DNA of 37,908 bases, from assembly GCA_946885845.1 (NCBI GenBank), contig CAMPHJ010000018.1:1-37908 (forward strand), written 5' to 3'. Shown one piece after another: positions 6,845-15,448 of this stretch. Every line of letters starts with the position of its first letter. Position 1 is the first letter of the stretch. Both the position numbers and the translations under genes were made by a program. Below the pieces are notes generated by a model. That model was not told the origin of the DNA and made no database searches. It saw nothing but the letters and a program-made list of their open reading frames with translations. The DNA comes from an uncultured Sphingobium sp. (GTDB lineage Bacteria > Pseudomonadota > Alphaproteobacteria > Sphingomonadales > Sphingomonadaceae).

Positions 6845-8149
6845 ATGACCAATCTTCACCGCCATGCACCGCTGCGCGTCGCGCTTGTCGGACTCGGCAC
6901 GGTGGGCGGCGGCGTCATCAGGCTGTTGCAGACCAATGCAGAACTGATCGCCCGCCGAGCCGGTTGCCCGATCCAGATCGTGGCCATATCTGCGCGCGAC
7001 AGGAACAAGGACCGTGGCGTCGACCTGTCGTCATTTGAATGGGTCGACGACATGACGACCCTGCCGGGCCGCGACGATATCGATGTGGTGGTGGAGTTGA
7101 TCGGCGGGGCGGACGGCCCTGCCCTCACCCTGGCGCGCCAGTGCCTGGCGGCGGGCAAGCCATTCGTCACCGCCAACAAGGCGATGCTGGCGCATCACGG
7201 GCTGGATCTGGCGGCGCTGGCTGAGAAAGCCGGGATTGCGTTGAAATATGAAGCGGCTGTCGCGGGCGGCATCCCGGTGATCAAGGGCATGCGCGAAGGC
7301 GCCGCCGCCAACGAAATCGCGCGCGTCTACGGCATCCTGAACGGCACCTGCAACTACATCCTGACCACCATGGAAAAGGATAAGCGCAGTTTCGACGATG
7401 TGCTGAAGGAAGCGCAGGAACTGGGCTTTGCCGAAGCCGATCCCAGCTTCGACATTGACGGCGTCGACGCCGCGCACAAGCTGACCATTCTCGCCAGCCT
7501 CGCCTTTGGCACTGAACTGGATTTCGACAATGTGGCGACGACCGGTATCCGGCATGTCATCGCCGAGGACATCGCCGAAGCCGCTGCCCTGGGCTTCCGC
7601 ATCCGTCTGGTCGGCATGGCGCAGAATGGCCCGGAGGGCCTGTTCCAGCGCGTCCACCCGATGCTGGTGCCGCTCGATCACCCCCTTGCCCATGTCGATG
7701 GATCGTTGAACGCCGTTGTCGTGGAGGGCAATTTCGTCGGGCGGCTGTTTTTCCAGGGACGCGGCGCAGGCGACGGTCCTACCGCTTCGGCAGTGGTCGC
7801 CGACCTGATCGACGTGGCGCGTGACGAATATGGCGATGCGTTGGCGATGCCCGTGTCCGCCCTTGCGCAGCAGCGGCCTGCGGATGCGGGCGCGCGGATC
7901 GGCCGCGCCTATTTACGCTTCCGGGTGAAGGATCGCCCCGGCGTGCTGGCGGAAATCGCCGCCGCGATGCGCGACGCGGGGGTGTCGATTGAAAGCATGA
8001 TCCAGCGCGGCACCCATCAGGAAGACGGCGTGCTGATCGCGATCGTCACCCATGCGGGCGAAGAACGCTGCGTCCTGGACACGCTGGAACGGCTGGCCGG
8101 GTCCGACAGCCTGCTACAGGCGCCGATGGTGATACATATATTGGATTGA
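6845..8149 (+). CDS. hom: Homoserine dehydrogenase
   Basis: 434 residues, the usual length for monofunctional homoserine dehydrogenase with a C-terminal ACT domain. The Rossmann motif GLGTVG is at residues 16-21. The substrate domain has GILNGTCNYILTTM and the FAEADPSFDIDGVDAAHKL segment, which carries catalytic residues. The ACT domain is seen in FRVKDRPGVLAEIAAAM, the likely site of threonine feedback inhibition. It reduces aspartate semialdehyde to homoserine on the way to threonine and methionine. Its closeness to glpX follows the common alphaproteobacterial hom-glpX order. Confidence 0.97.
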   Translation: MTNLHRHAPLRVALVGLGTVGGGVIRLLQTNAELIARRAGCPIQIVAISARDRNKDRGVDLSSFEWVDDMTTLPGRDDIDVVVELIGGADGPALTLARQCLAAGKPFVTANKAMLAHHGLDLAALAEKAGIALKYEAAVAGGIPVIKGMREGAAANEIARVYGILNGTCNYILTTMEKDKRSFDDVLKEAQELGFAEADPSFDIDGVDAAHKLTILASLAFGTELDFDNVATTGIRHVIAEDIAEAAALGFRIRLVGMAQNGPEGLFQRVHPMLVPLDHPLAHVDGSLNAVVVEGNFVGRLFFQGRGAGDGPTASAVVADLIDVARDEYGDALAMPVSALAQQRPADAGARIGRAYLRFRVKDRPGVLAEIAAAMRDAGVSIESMIQRGTHQEDGVLIAIVTHAGEERCVLDTLERLAGSDSLLQAPMVIHILD

Positions 8150-8166
8150 TCGCTGCCGCCCCGCTT

Positions 8167-8478
8167 TCAACGCGGGCCGAAGCTTCGCCACAATGTTTCG
8201 TGCAACGGTTCGCCCAGGCGGAACAGCTTGATCCGCGCCTGCTTGGGACAGCCCATATTCCCGATGATACGGCAAGGGCGAGCATCGAAGCGGTATGCGG
8301 CCATCTTGGTATCACTAGACTTGCCCGGACGATCTAGCACCGGGCGCGCAACATCTACCTTGGTCGTCAGGCATAGCGAGGGAACGGCGTGACAGGGTGC
8401 GGCCCCGACCGCCCTGCCCGGAAGAAGGGCCGCTGGACTGGCGAGGCTCATGGCCACGATGGCAACGATCATCTTCAC
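8167..8478 (-). CDS. Small exported cysteine-containing protein, unknown
   Basis: 103 residues with a hydrophobic N-terminus (MIVAIVAMSLASPAALLPG) that reads as a signal peptide ending near AVGA. The mature part has four cysteines spaced as two pairs (APCHAVPSLC and RPCRIIGNMGC), compatible with disulphides in the periplasm. The start may be GTG 8478 or ATG 8472; AAAGG fits the latter better. It lies antisense between hom and glpX, interrupting an otherwise common gene pair. I recognise no family. Confidence 0.6.
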   Translation of the reverse strand: MKMIVAIVAMSLASPAALLPGRAVGAAPCHAVPSLCLTTKVDVARPVLDRPGKSSDTKMAAYRFDARPCRIIGNMGCPKQARIKLFRLGEPLHETLWRSFGPR

Positions 8479-8629
8479 AGCCTTTGAAAGTTCTACCCGC
8501 TATAAATGCGCCATTCGACAAGATGTTGCATCTTCAATATGAAATGCCCAGCCGTAACGCCGCATGGGTCGACAAGGCAGGAACGACCTCCTATCGCCTG
8601 CTGCAAATAGAGACAGCGAAGGAATAACT

Positions 8630-9613
8630 ATGGTGCAGGCTAGTTCAATTCTCGACCGCGTCCTGGTGCTGGAAATGGTGCGCGTCACCGAAGCCGCCGC
8701 CATTGCCGCTTCCAAGCTGATCGGGCGCGGGGATGAAAAGGCCGCAGACGCCGCCGCGGTCGAGGCGATGCGCCTGGCCTTCAACGACCTGTACATGGAC
8801 GGCACCGTCGTCATTGGCGAGGGTGAACGCGACGAAGCACCGATGCTCTACATCGGCGAAAAGGTCGGCAATGCGATCGGCACCGGGCCGAAGATCGATA
8901 TCGCGCTTGATCCGCTGGAAGGCACCACCATCACGGCCAAGGCCGGTCCCAACGCGCTGGCAGTGCTCGCGATTTCCGAAGAAGGCGGTCTGTTGAACGC
9001 GCCCGACGTCTATATGGAAAAGCTGGCGGTCGGTCCGGGCTATCCCGACGACGTGATCGACCTTAACCGGTCGGCCAAGGAAAATGTCGAGGCAGTGGCC
9101 AAGGCGAAAGGCGTCGAGCCGGGCGAAATCATCGTCTGCGTTCTGGACCGTCCCCGCCATGAAAAGCTGATCGCGGAACTGCGCGCTATTGGCTGCGGAA
9201 TCATGCTGATTCCCGATGGCGACGTGGCCGGCGTGATCGCGACGACCGACCCGGAAACGAACATCGACATCTACATGGGTTCGGGCGGCGCACCTGAGGG
9301 TGTGCTCGCCTGCGCGGCGCTGCGCTGTGTGGGTGGCCAGTTCAAGGGCAAGCTGCTGTTCCGCAATGATGATGAGCGTGGCCGCGCCCACAAATGGGGC
9401 ATCACCGACCTCGACAAGGTCTATGACCTTAAGGAACTGGCGAAGGGCGATTGCATCTTTGCGGCGACCGGCGTGACTGATGGATCACTGCTGGCGGGCG
9501 TCAAGCGCCTGCCCGGCGGCAAGCTGACCACCGACAGCGTCGTGATGCGCGCCAGCACCGGCACCGTGCGCTGGGTCAAGGGTGAGCATCATCTGGATCG
9601 CAAGAACGGCTGA
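8630..9613 (+). CDS. glpX: Class II fructose-1,6-bisphosphatase
   Basis: 327 residues from ATG 8630, chosen because a GAAGGA ribosome binding site precedes it; the open frame extends upstream to 8564. The phosphatase core is clear in DGTVVIGEGERDEAP, IDIALDPLEGTTITAKAGPN and GSGGAPEGVLACAALRC. GlpX hydrolyses fructose-1,6-bisphosphate in gluconeogenesis and needs divalent metal. Its stop is followed by a strong terminator, so the recJ gene that often follows in alphaproteobacteria is absent here. Confidence 0.97.
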   Translation: MVQASSILDRVLVLEMVRVTEAAAIAASKLIGRGDEKAADAAAVEAMRLAFNDLYMDGTVVIGEGERDEAPMLYIGEKVGNAIGTGPKIDIALDPLEGTTITAKAGPNALAVLAISEEGGLLNAPDVYMEKLAVGPGYPDDVIDLNRSAKENVEAVAKAKGVEPGEIIVCVLDRPRHEKLIAELRAIGCGIMLIPDGDVAGVIATTDPETNIDIYMGSGGAPEGVLACAALRCVGGQFKGKLLFRNDDERGRAHKWGITDLDKVYDLKELAKGDCIFAATGVTDGSLLAGVKRLPGGKLTTDSVVMRASTGTVRWVKGEHHLDRKNG

Positions 9614-9636
9614 TCCGACAGGCAGCATCACCAGTG

Positions 9637-9665
9637 AAAAGGGGACCGCGCAGGTCCCCTTTTTT
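9637..9665. terminator. Bidirectional Rho-independent terminator after glpX
   Basis: AAAAGGGGACC, a GCGCA loop and GGTCCCCTTTTTT form a strong hairpin with T-runs on both strands. It sits between glpX and the convergent MerC-like gene and can serve both. Confidence 0.93.
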
Positions 9666-9680
9666 ATGACCTGGAACGGA

Positions 9681-10058
9681 TCAACGGCCCGCGCGATGAT
9701 TGAGATCGTGGCCTAGCGCCAGGATCGCCACACCTAGCAGTGTATAGGCGCTTTCCTGCCAACCATGGTCCAGGGTCATCGCCCCTGCCATGATACCCAG
9801 TCCCAGAGCACCGACCGCCGCGGGCATCATGAACCCGTGCGCGATGGCGCCATGGCCGAGCGCTACCGCGCCGAGCAGGATCGCCAGCACCAGTCCGACC
9901 TCATGAAAAAGCGGATTGTCAAAAATACCGCCCGCCGAAGCGAGTACGCCCAGTAACACGGCAGTCCCCAGGCAGTGCGCCACGCACATGCCCGAAATTG
10001 CAATCGCAATGCGGTCAAGACGTGCCGTCGACAGGCTGGATCGGAAGCTGGTGGCCAT
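9681..10058 (-). CDS. MerC-family membrane protein
   Basis: 125 residues with four hydrophobic segments. The first carries CVAHC (Cys25 and Cys29) in SGMCVAHCLGTAVLLG, the pattern of the MerC mercury transport family. No other mer gene is present, so mercury resistance is not supported. Chromosomal relatives in sphingomonads have been associated with zinc or other metal homeostasis, and a possible Zur-like half-site lies upstream. The C-terminus is histidine-containing (LGHDLNHRAGR). Confidence 0.82.
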   Translation of the reverse strand: MATSFRSSLSTARLDRIAIAISGMCVAHCLGTAVLLGVLASAGGIFDNPLFHEVGLVLAILLGAVALGHGAIAHGFMMPAAVGALGLGIMAGAMTLDHGWQESAYTLLGVAILALGHDLNHRAGR

Positions 10059-10086
10059 GGTGGCCGATACATAGGACAGATGAGAT

Positions 10087-10105
10087 GAAGTTACAACATA
10101 TCATT
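10087..10105 (-). promoter_or_regulatory. Possible Zur-like operator upstream of the MerC-like gene
   Basis: Read on the minus strand the spacer contains TGATATGTTGTAACTTC. The left part resembles the ATGTTATAAC-type half-site of zinc uptake regulators; the right half is degenerate. It lies about 30-45 bases before the start codon. Confidence 0.25.
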
Positions 10106-10168
10106 GGCAACTTTGTCGGCTGCTGCCGGGACGATGCGCCATGGAATTTCGCCCCGTAAACCGCTGCG

Positions 10169-11953
10169 TCAGGCAGCCAGGCGCAGGCAGTTTCGTCCGC
10201 CATGTTTCGCCCGGTAGAGCGCCTTGTCGGCAGCTTCCAGCAGCTCTGTTGCTCCGACGGCCCCCTTCAGCTCGACAAGGCCGGCGCTGAACGTAACGGA
10301 AATCGCCTCCCCCGTATCTGTACGCATGGGATGGGTGGAAACCGCAGCACGCAGCCGTTCGCAGATCATGCTGGCGCGATGGACATCGACCCCGACGAGC
10401 AGGATCGCAAACTCCTCGCCGCCCAGACGTCCAATGCTGTCCATTCCGCGCAGCCCAGGGCGCAGGCGGGCGACAAAGCCGGTCAAGATCTTGTCACCGA
10501 TGATGTGGCCGTAACGGTCGTTGACCGATTTGAAATGGTCGATATCGATCAGCAGCAGGCAGGAACGTTCGCCATTGGCGGTCCGCCTTATTTCGCCCTC
10601 CAGCTTTTCCAGGAAAGCCGGTCGGCTGTCGGCGCCGGTCAGCGAATCGGTTGCCGCCGCCCTTTGCAGCGCCGTTTGCCGCGCCTTGTGTCGTGACATA
10701 TCGCGGATCGTGCTGATGACGCCAGTCGGCGTGCCCCGCTCATCGACTACGGCGCGCGTCACCATCTCGCACCAGTCCAGGGCCATGACGGGCGAAGCGG
10801 GACGGAACTCCACGGTCTGTACCTCACCTGGATGGGCGAGCGCGCGCCGGTGCGAGCGGATCACTTCCGCCCGGTCCTGGGGATCGACGAATTCAGCGGC
10901 GTCGCGTCCGATCAGCCGATCCGGCTCGCATCCCAATTGGTCGATCGCGGACGGCGACGCATATTGGACGACGCCGTCGACACCCAGTTCCAGCACAACG
11001 TCGCCGCTATGTTCGGCAATGGTGCGATAGCGTGCCTCGCTTTCCTGCAGCATCTGGAACAAACGGCGGCGGCGGTTGAGTTCGGCGGCCACGGGGATGG
11101 TCAGCAGAAAGCTGAAGGAGAGGAAGAGCTGCAGAAACTGGATCCGTTCGCCCATGGTGCCGGGCACCATGTGAAAAGGCCCATGCCCCGTAATCGTGGC
11201 CATCCCACCGATGATCGCGAGAATGACGACCGAGGCGGCAGCGCCCAGATAACCGGTGCGGAATGCGATTCCCACCATCGGCAGCAGACGCACGAACAGC
11301 ATGGGATAGCGCGCAAGATAAAAGACATGGCCCGTCACAACAGCGAAAAAGGCCAGAAGCGCCAGTGCTTCCCATTTGTCCCTGCGCGGCGTTTCCAGGC
11401 TCCAGCGCCGGGCTTCCCCCTGGAAGAACATCATCAGGATCGGCGCGAAAGTCAGGCCGCCAAGCACATGGCCGCTATACCATTGCAGCCATGACGCGCC
11501 GAAGGCCACGGGCGTGAGCGAAGAGGCGACGAACGCGGCGGCAAGCGCGGCGATCATATTGGCCGGGATGCTGAGCGCCAGAACAAAGACCAGCAGAGGG
11601 CGTTTCGACGCGTCGGTCAGATTACGGTTCGGTTCGAAGCGGCGGCACAGCAGGACGACGATCAATGCTTCTGCAATGTTGATCAGGGCCATCGGCACGG
11701 CCGCGACCACCCCCATGCCGAACAGCGAGGTCGATATCATGCTGGCGGTTCCGCAGCACAGAATGATGGCGGGCCATTGCCGGGTATGAGACCGCTGAAG
11801 CTCCGCCATCAACAACGCGTTCGCCAGCCAGACATAGGCCAGGCCGCCTTCGAAACGGGAGATGAGCAACGCTATGGTGGCCAGGAGGAAGTAGGCCACA
11901 CCCGCGACAAGAGGCGCAAAACGGAAAGAGGAAGATGGTATCGAGACGCTCAT
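10169..11953 (-). CDS. Diguanylate cyclase with MASE1, PAS and GGDEF domains
   Basis: 594 residues. Roughly the first 280 form a MASE1-like sensor with eight or more membrane helices. A PAS domain follows (RYRTIAEHSGDVVLELG onward), with a PAC tail ending VISTIRDMSRHKAR. The C-terminal GGDEF domain has GGEEF at residues 511-515, an active-site variant that is catalytically competent. The inhibitory site RxxD is present as Arg502-Gly-Met-Asp505, spaced five residues from GGEEF. It should make c-di-GMP under product feedback. The ligand sensed is unknown. Confidence 0.93.
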   Translation of the reverse strand: MSVSIPSSSFRFAPLVAGVAYFLLATIALLISRFEGGLAYVWLANALLMAELQRSHTRQWPAIILCCGTASMISTSLFGMGVVAAVPMALINIAEALIVVLLCRRFEPNRNLTDASKRPLLVFVLALSIPANMIAALAAAFVASSLTPVAFGASWLQWYSGHVLGGLTFAPILMMFFQGEARRWSLETPRRDKWEALALLAFFAVVTGHVFYLARYPMLFVRLLPMVGIAFRTGYLGAAASVVILAIIGGMATITGHGPFHMVPGTMGERIQFLQLFLSFSFLLTIPVAAELNRRRRLFQMLQESEARYRTIAEHSGDVVLELGVDGVVQYASPSAIDQLGCEPDRLIGRDAAEFVDPQDRAEVIRSHRRALAHPGEVQTVEFRPASPVMALDWCEMVTRAVVDERGTPTGVISTIRDMSRHKARQTALQRAAATDSLTGADSRPAFLEKLEGEIRRTANGERSCLLLIDIDHFKSVNDRYGHIIGDKILTGFVARLRPGLRGMDSIGRLGGEEFAILLVGVDVHRASMICERLRAAVSTHPMRTDTGEAISVTFSAGLVELKGAVGATELLEAADKALYRAKHGGRNCLRLAA

Positions 11954-12058
11954 GCCGGGCCATAGTTAGCCTTGCGTGGTTAACATTTGCTAACCACTGA
12001 TGAGGTCTGATTAAACAGTGTCAGGCTGCGCCAGAGGCCGAAGATCGACGATGGATGC

Positions 12059-12400
12059 TCAGGCCTTTTCGAGCGTGCACTGAAGCGGGTGCTGGTTCTG
12101 CCGGGCAAAATCCATCACCTGATTGACCTTGGTTTCCGCCACTTCATAGCTGAAGACGCCACAGATACCCACGCCGCGCTGATGAACATGCAGCATCACG
12201 CGGGTCGCTTCTTCCATGTCCATGCGGAAAAACTGCTGCAGGACATGCACGACGAATTCCATCGGTGTGTAATCGTCGTTCAGCATCAGCACCTTGTAGA
12301 GGGAAGGCTTTTTCGTCCGTGCGCGCGTGCGGGTCGCCACGCCGACATTGGGACCGCCCGTCCCTTCGCCCTGGTCGTCCTGATCCTTGCCCGCCATCAT
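12059..12400 (-). CDS. clpS: ATP-dependent Clp protease adaptor ClpS
   Basis: About 113 residues from MMAGKDQ. The core reads [20 protein letters not shown], then [17 protein letters not shown], then a C-terminal QCTLEKA, all classical ClpS. It binds N-degron substrates and delivers them to ClpA/ClpP. The start is uncertain: ATG 12433 (MSSISKS) is a plausible alternative and the frame is open to 12553. The gene follows the phasin on the same strand, but a terminator lies between, so it likely has its own promoter. No clpA is in the window. Confidence 0.93.
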   Translation of the reverse strand: MMAGKDQDDQGEGTGGPNVGVATRTRARTKKPSLYKVLMLNDDYTPMEFVVHVLQQFFRMDMEEATRVMLHVHQRGVGICGVFSYEVAETKVNQVMDFARQNQHPLQCTLEKA

Positions 12401-12508
12401 AGCGGGATATGTCGATTTGCTGATGCTGCTCATGTCGAGCCAGAATATGGCGATTCGGTCCCTCATGGCAAGGGCAGGCTGGATCGCGAGCGTGATCGCG
12501 CAGTGACC

Positions 12509-12547
12509 AAAAAGAGAGACGGCCCCCACCCGTGGGTGAGAGCCGTC
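12509..12547 (-). terminator. Rho-independent terminator of the phasin gene
   Basis: On the minus strand GGACGGCTCTCACCC and GGGTGGGGGCCGTC form a long, slightly bulged stem followed by CTCTTTTTGG. It begins about 30 bases after the phasin stop and before clpS. Confidence 0.75.
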
Positions 12548-12578
12548 CTTCATTCCATTCGGTAAGTGCTTCGGCCGA

Positions 12579-13439
12579 TCAGGCGGCGAAGGACTTGACC
12601 TTGTCCGTCACGACCGTCACGCGAGCGGTCAGTGGCTGGGCAACGTCGCCCGCCAGCTTGATCAGCGCTTCGCTGCTCTTCGCTGCTTCCTTGGTCAGTT
12701 CATCGAAGCTGGCCGAGAAAAGCTGGCTTTGCAGCTGGAAGAATTCGGTGGGCGTCTTTACGGTCGAAAAGCTCTTGATCGACGCGGTCGCCTTTTCAAA
12801 ATTCTTGCGGCTGTAGTCGACGGCTTCCTGGCCCAGGCTTTCCATGCCCTTCGCAGCGATCTTGCCGGATTCGACCAGCGCTTCGACATTGCCCTTGGCG
12901 ATGTCGCTGATTTCTTCAATCGCCTTGGTGGACTTTTCCACGCCAACCTTCGCCTTTTCGTTCAGGTCGGCATAGGCCGATTCCAGCTTGGCCTTGGTGT
13001 CCTGGGCGAACTTCTTTCCGGTTTCCATCACGTCGTTCATCATCTTGGTTCCTTCTGTGGCGGGCAGCAATGCGGGCTCTACCGGCCCGGCCTGGGATGA
13101 CAGGCTCTTAATCTCTTTCAGTTCGACCGGCGCCTCATCGGCGATCACGATCGGGTCGGCGGGTGCAGGTGTTACAACTGCGCCAGCGCCAGCTGGTTCG
13201 GGGGCGGCATCCAGCGCAGTCGTCGCCGCAGCAATCGCCACGGGATCGGCCTTTGCCGTCGGAGCCGGTTTCGTGGCCGTCGGCGCCTTTGCGGGCCGTG
13301 CGGGCTTCGCTGGCGGGGACGCCGGGCCAGAACCCACCGCCGCTTCCGCAGCCTTCAATGCCTCGCTGGCCGACAGAGTGGACGAAGCCTTGTTCGTCGC
13401 AGTCCGTTTCCGAGGAACTGGCTTGGGTTTCATTGCCAT
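12579..13439 (-). CDS. phaP: Phasin family protein
   Basis: 286 residues from the ATG at 13439, which has an ideal AAGGAGG before it; the open frame continues to 13496 but is not needed. An Ala/Pro/Lys-rich low-complexity head (about residues 1-130) precedes an amphipathic helical phasin domain ([20 protein letters not shown] through [19 protein letters not shown]). Phasins coat polyhydroxyalkanoate granules and control their size. The phaC gene lies just upstream on the same strand. The extended basic head may contact DNA or the granule. The promoter region carries a striking inverted repeat (13449-13518) likely bound by PhaR. Confidence 0.9.
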   Translation of the reverse strand: MAMKPKPVPRKRTATNKASSTLSASEALKAAEAAVGSGPASPPAKPARPAKAPTATKPAPTAKADPVAIAAATTALDAAPEPAGAGAVVTPAPADPIVIADEAPVELKEIKSLSSQAGPVEPALLPATEGTKMMNDVMETGKKFAQDTKAKLESAYADLNEKAKVGVEKSTKAIEEISDIAKGNVEALVESGKIAAKGMESLGQEAVDYSRKNFEKATASIKSFSTVKTPTEFFQLQSQLFSASFDELTKEAAKSSEALIKLAGDVAQPLTARVTVVTDKVKSFAA

Positions 13440-13448
13440 GGTCACCCT

Positions 13449-13518
13449 CCTTTGCTGCATTGCACAATAAGCGAAATCCATCACGGTTTCAAGCATATTT
13501 TGTGCAGTGCAGCAAAGG
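13449..13518. promoter_or_regulatory. 19-bp inverted repeat framing the phasin promoter, probable PhaR operators
   Basis: CCTTTGCTGCATTGCACAA (13449-13467) is the reverse complement, with one mismatch, of TTGTGCAGTGCAGCAAAGG (13500-13518). The arms are 32 bases apart. Each arm holds TGC...GCA palindromic elements of the kind described for the PHA-granule regulator PhaR. The arm nearer the gene overlaps the phasin ribosome binding site. No phaR gene is in the window. Confidence 0.65.
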
Positions 13519-13567
13519 CGCGCTTGGAAGGGGCTATGGCGGGGAAATTACTAATCTATTCAGTGAT

Positions 13568-15316
13568 TCAGCGTGTCTTGACGTAGCGTCCTGGCGCATC
13601 CTCTATCGCCTTGAGCGCCCCCTTGCCCGGCTGACGCGCCCCTTTTACGGGGACAGTCGAATCACCCAAGGCGGCGATCCAGTCCCGCCAATCGGGCCAC
13701 CAGCTGCCCTTGGTCTCCCTGGAATGATCCATGAAATCGTCCAGCGTCGCCTGAGGTTCTTCCGACGTCCAGAATTGGTACTTGCCAGCAAAGGGCGGAT
13801 TGATGACCCCCGCAATATGTCCCGACCCCGCCAGGACGAACCGGACCGGTCCTGAAAGATGCTGGGTCAGTTTCCACACGCTGTGCGGCGGTGCAATATG
13901 GTCTTCGCGTCCCGCCTGAATATAGGCGGGGGTCTCAATCCTGCGCAGGTCCAACGGCGTGCCGTCGATGCTAAGGGCGTCTGGCGCGACCAGCAAATTG
14001 TCGCGGTAAAGTTGCGTCAGATAATCCTTGTGCCAACGGGCGGGCAGATTTGTCGTGTCGCCGTTCCAATATAGCAGGTCGAATGGCGGATAATCCTGCC
14101 CCAGCAGGTAATTGTTGACCACATAGTTCCAGATAAGATCACGGCCGCGCAGCAGGTTGAAGGTCGCGGCCATGTACCGACCGTCTAGGAAACCGCCAGA
14201 CGACAGCTGGTCCAACAGCTTCATCTGATCATCGTCGATGAACAGGCCCAGGTCGCCCGCCTCGCTGAAATCCACCTGCGCCGTGAAGAAGGTCGCGCTC
14301 GCGACCTTGTCCGCCTGTCCGCGCGCAGCCAGCAGCGCGAGCGTCGCGGCGAGCGTCGTTCCGGCGACGCAATAGCCGATGGTGTGAACCGCCGGGACTT
14401 TGAGCAAATCCCGGACGGCGTCGATCGCATCCACCTGCCCGCGCAGGATATAATCGTCCCATTGCAGGTCCTTCATCGATGCGTCGGCGGATTTCCACGA
14501 CAGCAGGAAAACACTGATCCCCTGGTCCAGCGCCCATTTGACGAAGCTTTTTTCGGGCGACAGGTCGAGAATATAGAAGCGATTGATCCAGGGCGGGAAG
14601 ATGAGCAGCGGCGTTTCCAGCACCCGATCGGTCGTCGGCGTATAATGGATAAGCTGGTAGAGCGGCGTTTCCTTGATCACCTTGCCAGGCGTCGCGGCGA
14701 CATTGCGTCCGACTTCAAAGCTGCTGCCATCGGTATGGGTCAGTTGCCCCTTTTCCAGATCGGCGAGCATGTTCTGCAGGCCCTTGACCAGATTTTCGCC
14801 GCCGCTTTGCAGCGTTTTTTCAACGACTGTCGGATTGGTGAAGGCAAAATTGCTGGGGGCCAGGGCGTCGATCATGCCATTGGTGGCGAAACGCAGCTTC
14901 GCCTTCTGCTTGGGGTCGTCGCCATCCACCGTATCCGTCAGCTTCAACAGATAGTCCGACAGCAGCAGATAGCTTTGCCGGATCAGATCGTAAAAGGGGT
15001 GATTGGACCAGGCCGGGTCGGCGAACCGACGATCCTTGGCAGCGGCCGGGCTGCCCGGTGGCGGCGGTTCGGGCCGGTCGCGCAACATGCCGCCGGAATC
15101 CAGGAAACGTTGCCATAGCGCCAGCCCTTCATCGGCGAAGCTCGTCTGTATCCGGGCGACGGCATCGGCGTCGAACGGCAGCGTGCGCCCCACCGCGCCC
15201 GCCGCCTGTTCGAGCATAAGCTGCTGCGCCCGCCCCAGCACATGGGTCCATTGCTGCATTTGTTCGAGTGTCGGCAGATGGGGTTCGCCCAGATCGTTCA
15301 CTTTCATGGCCACCAT
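13568..15316 (-). CDS. phaC: Class I poly(3-hydroxyalkanoate) synthase
   Basis: 582 residues from the ATG at 15316, preceded by AGGAAAAGGG. The open frame reaches a GTG at 15424 but would then nearly abut the divergent alaC. With this start the nucleophile in GYCVAG is Cys316, close to Cys319 of Cupriavidus PhaC. The catalytic Asp lies in GREDHIAP and the His in SGHIAGVINPP. The enzyme polymerises hydroxyacyl-CoA into storage polyester on granules. phaA, phaB and phaR are not in this window. Confidence 0.96.
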   Translation of the reverse strand: MVAMKVNDLGEPHLPTLEQMQQWTHVLGRAQQLMLEQAAGAVGRTLPFDADAVARIQTSFADEGLALWQRFLDSGGMLRDRPEPPPPGSPAAAKDRRFADPAWSNHPFYDLIRQSYLLLSDYLLKLTDTVDGDDPKQKAKLRFATNGMIDALAPSNFAFTNPTVVEKTLQSGGENLVKGLQNMLADLEKGQLTHTDGSSFEVGRNVAATPGKVIKETPLYQLIHYTPTTDRVLETPLLIFPPWINRFYILDLSPEKSFVKWALDQGISVFLLSWKSADASMKDLQWDDYILRGQVDAIDAVRDLLKVPAVHTIGYCVAGTTLAATLALLAARGQADKVASATFFTAQVDFSEAGDLGLFIDDDQMKLLDQLSSGGFLDGRYMAATFNLLRGRDLIWNYVVNNYLLGQDYPPFDLLYWNGDTTNLPARWHKDYLTQLYRDNLLVAPDALSIDGTPLDLRRIETPAYIQAGREDHIAPPHSVWKLTQHLSGPVRFVLAGSGHIAGVINPPFAGKYQFWTSEEPQATLDDFMDHSRETKGSWWPDWRDWIAALGDSTVPVKGARQPGKGALKAIEDAPGRYVKTR

Positions 15317-15448
15317 CCCTTTTCCTGGCATCGCCCGGTCCGCCGCTTTCGCTAGCGCGTGGCTGCCGGGCGCGTTATAGCCAAAGCCTGCCACGTCCTG
15401 CGTGCGCAGACTATTATTCCCCACGGAGACCTTTCAGGAAAGCCTATA

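Noticed and set aside
15398..15409. CTGCGTGCGCAG palindrome upstream of phaC as a PhaR site
   Set aside because: It is short, GC-rich and does not match the arms at the phasin promoter.
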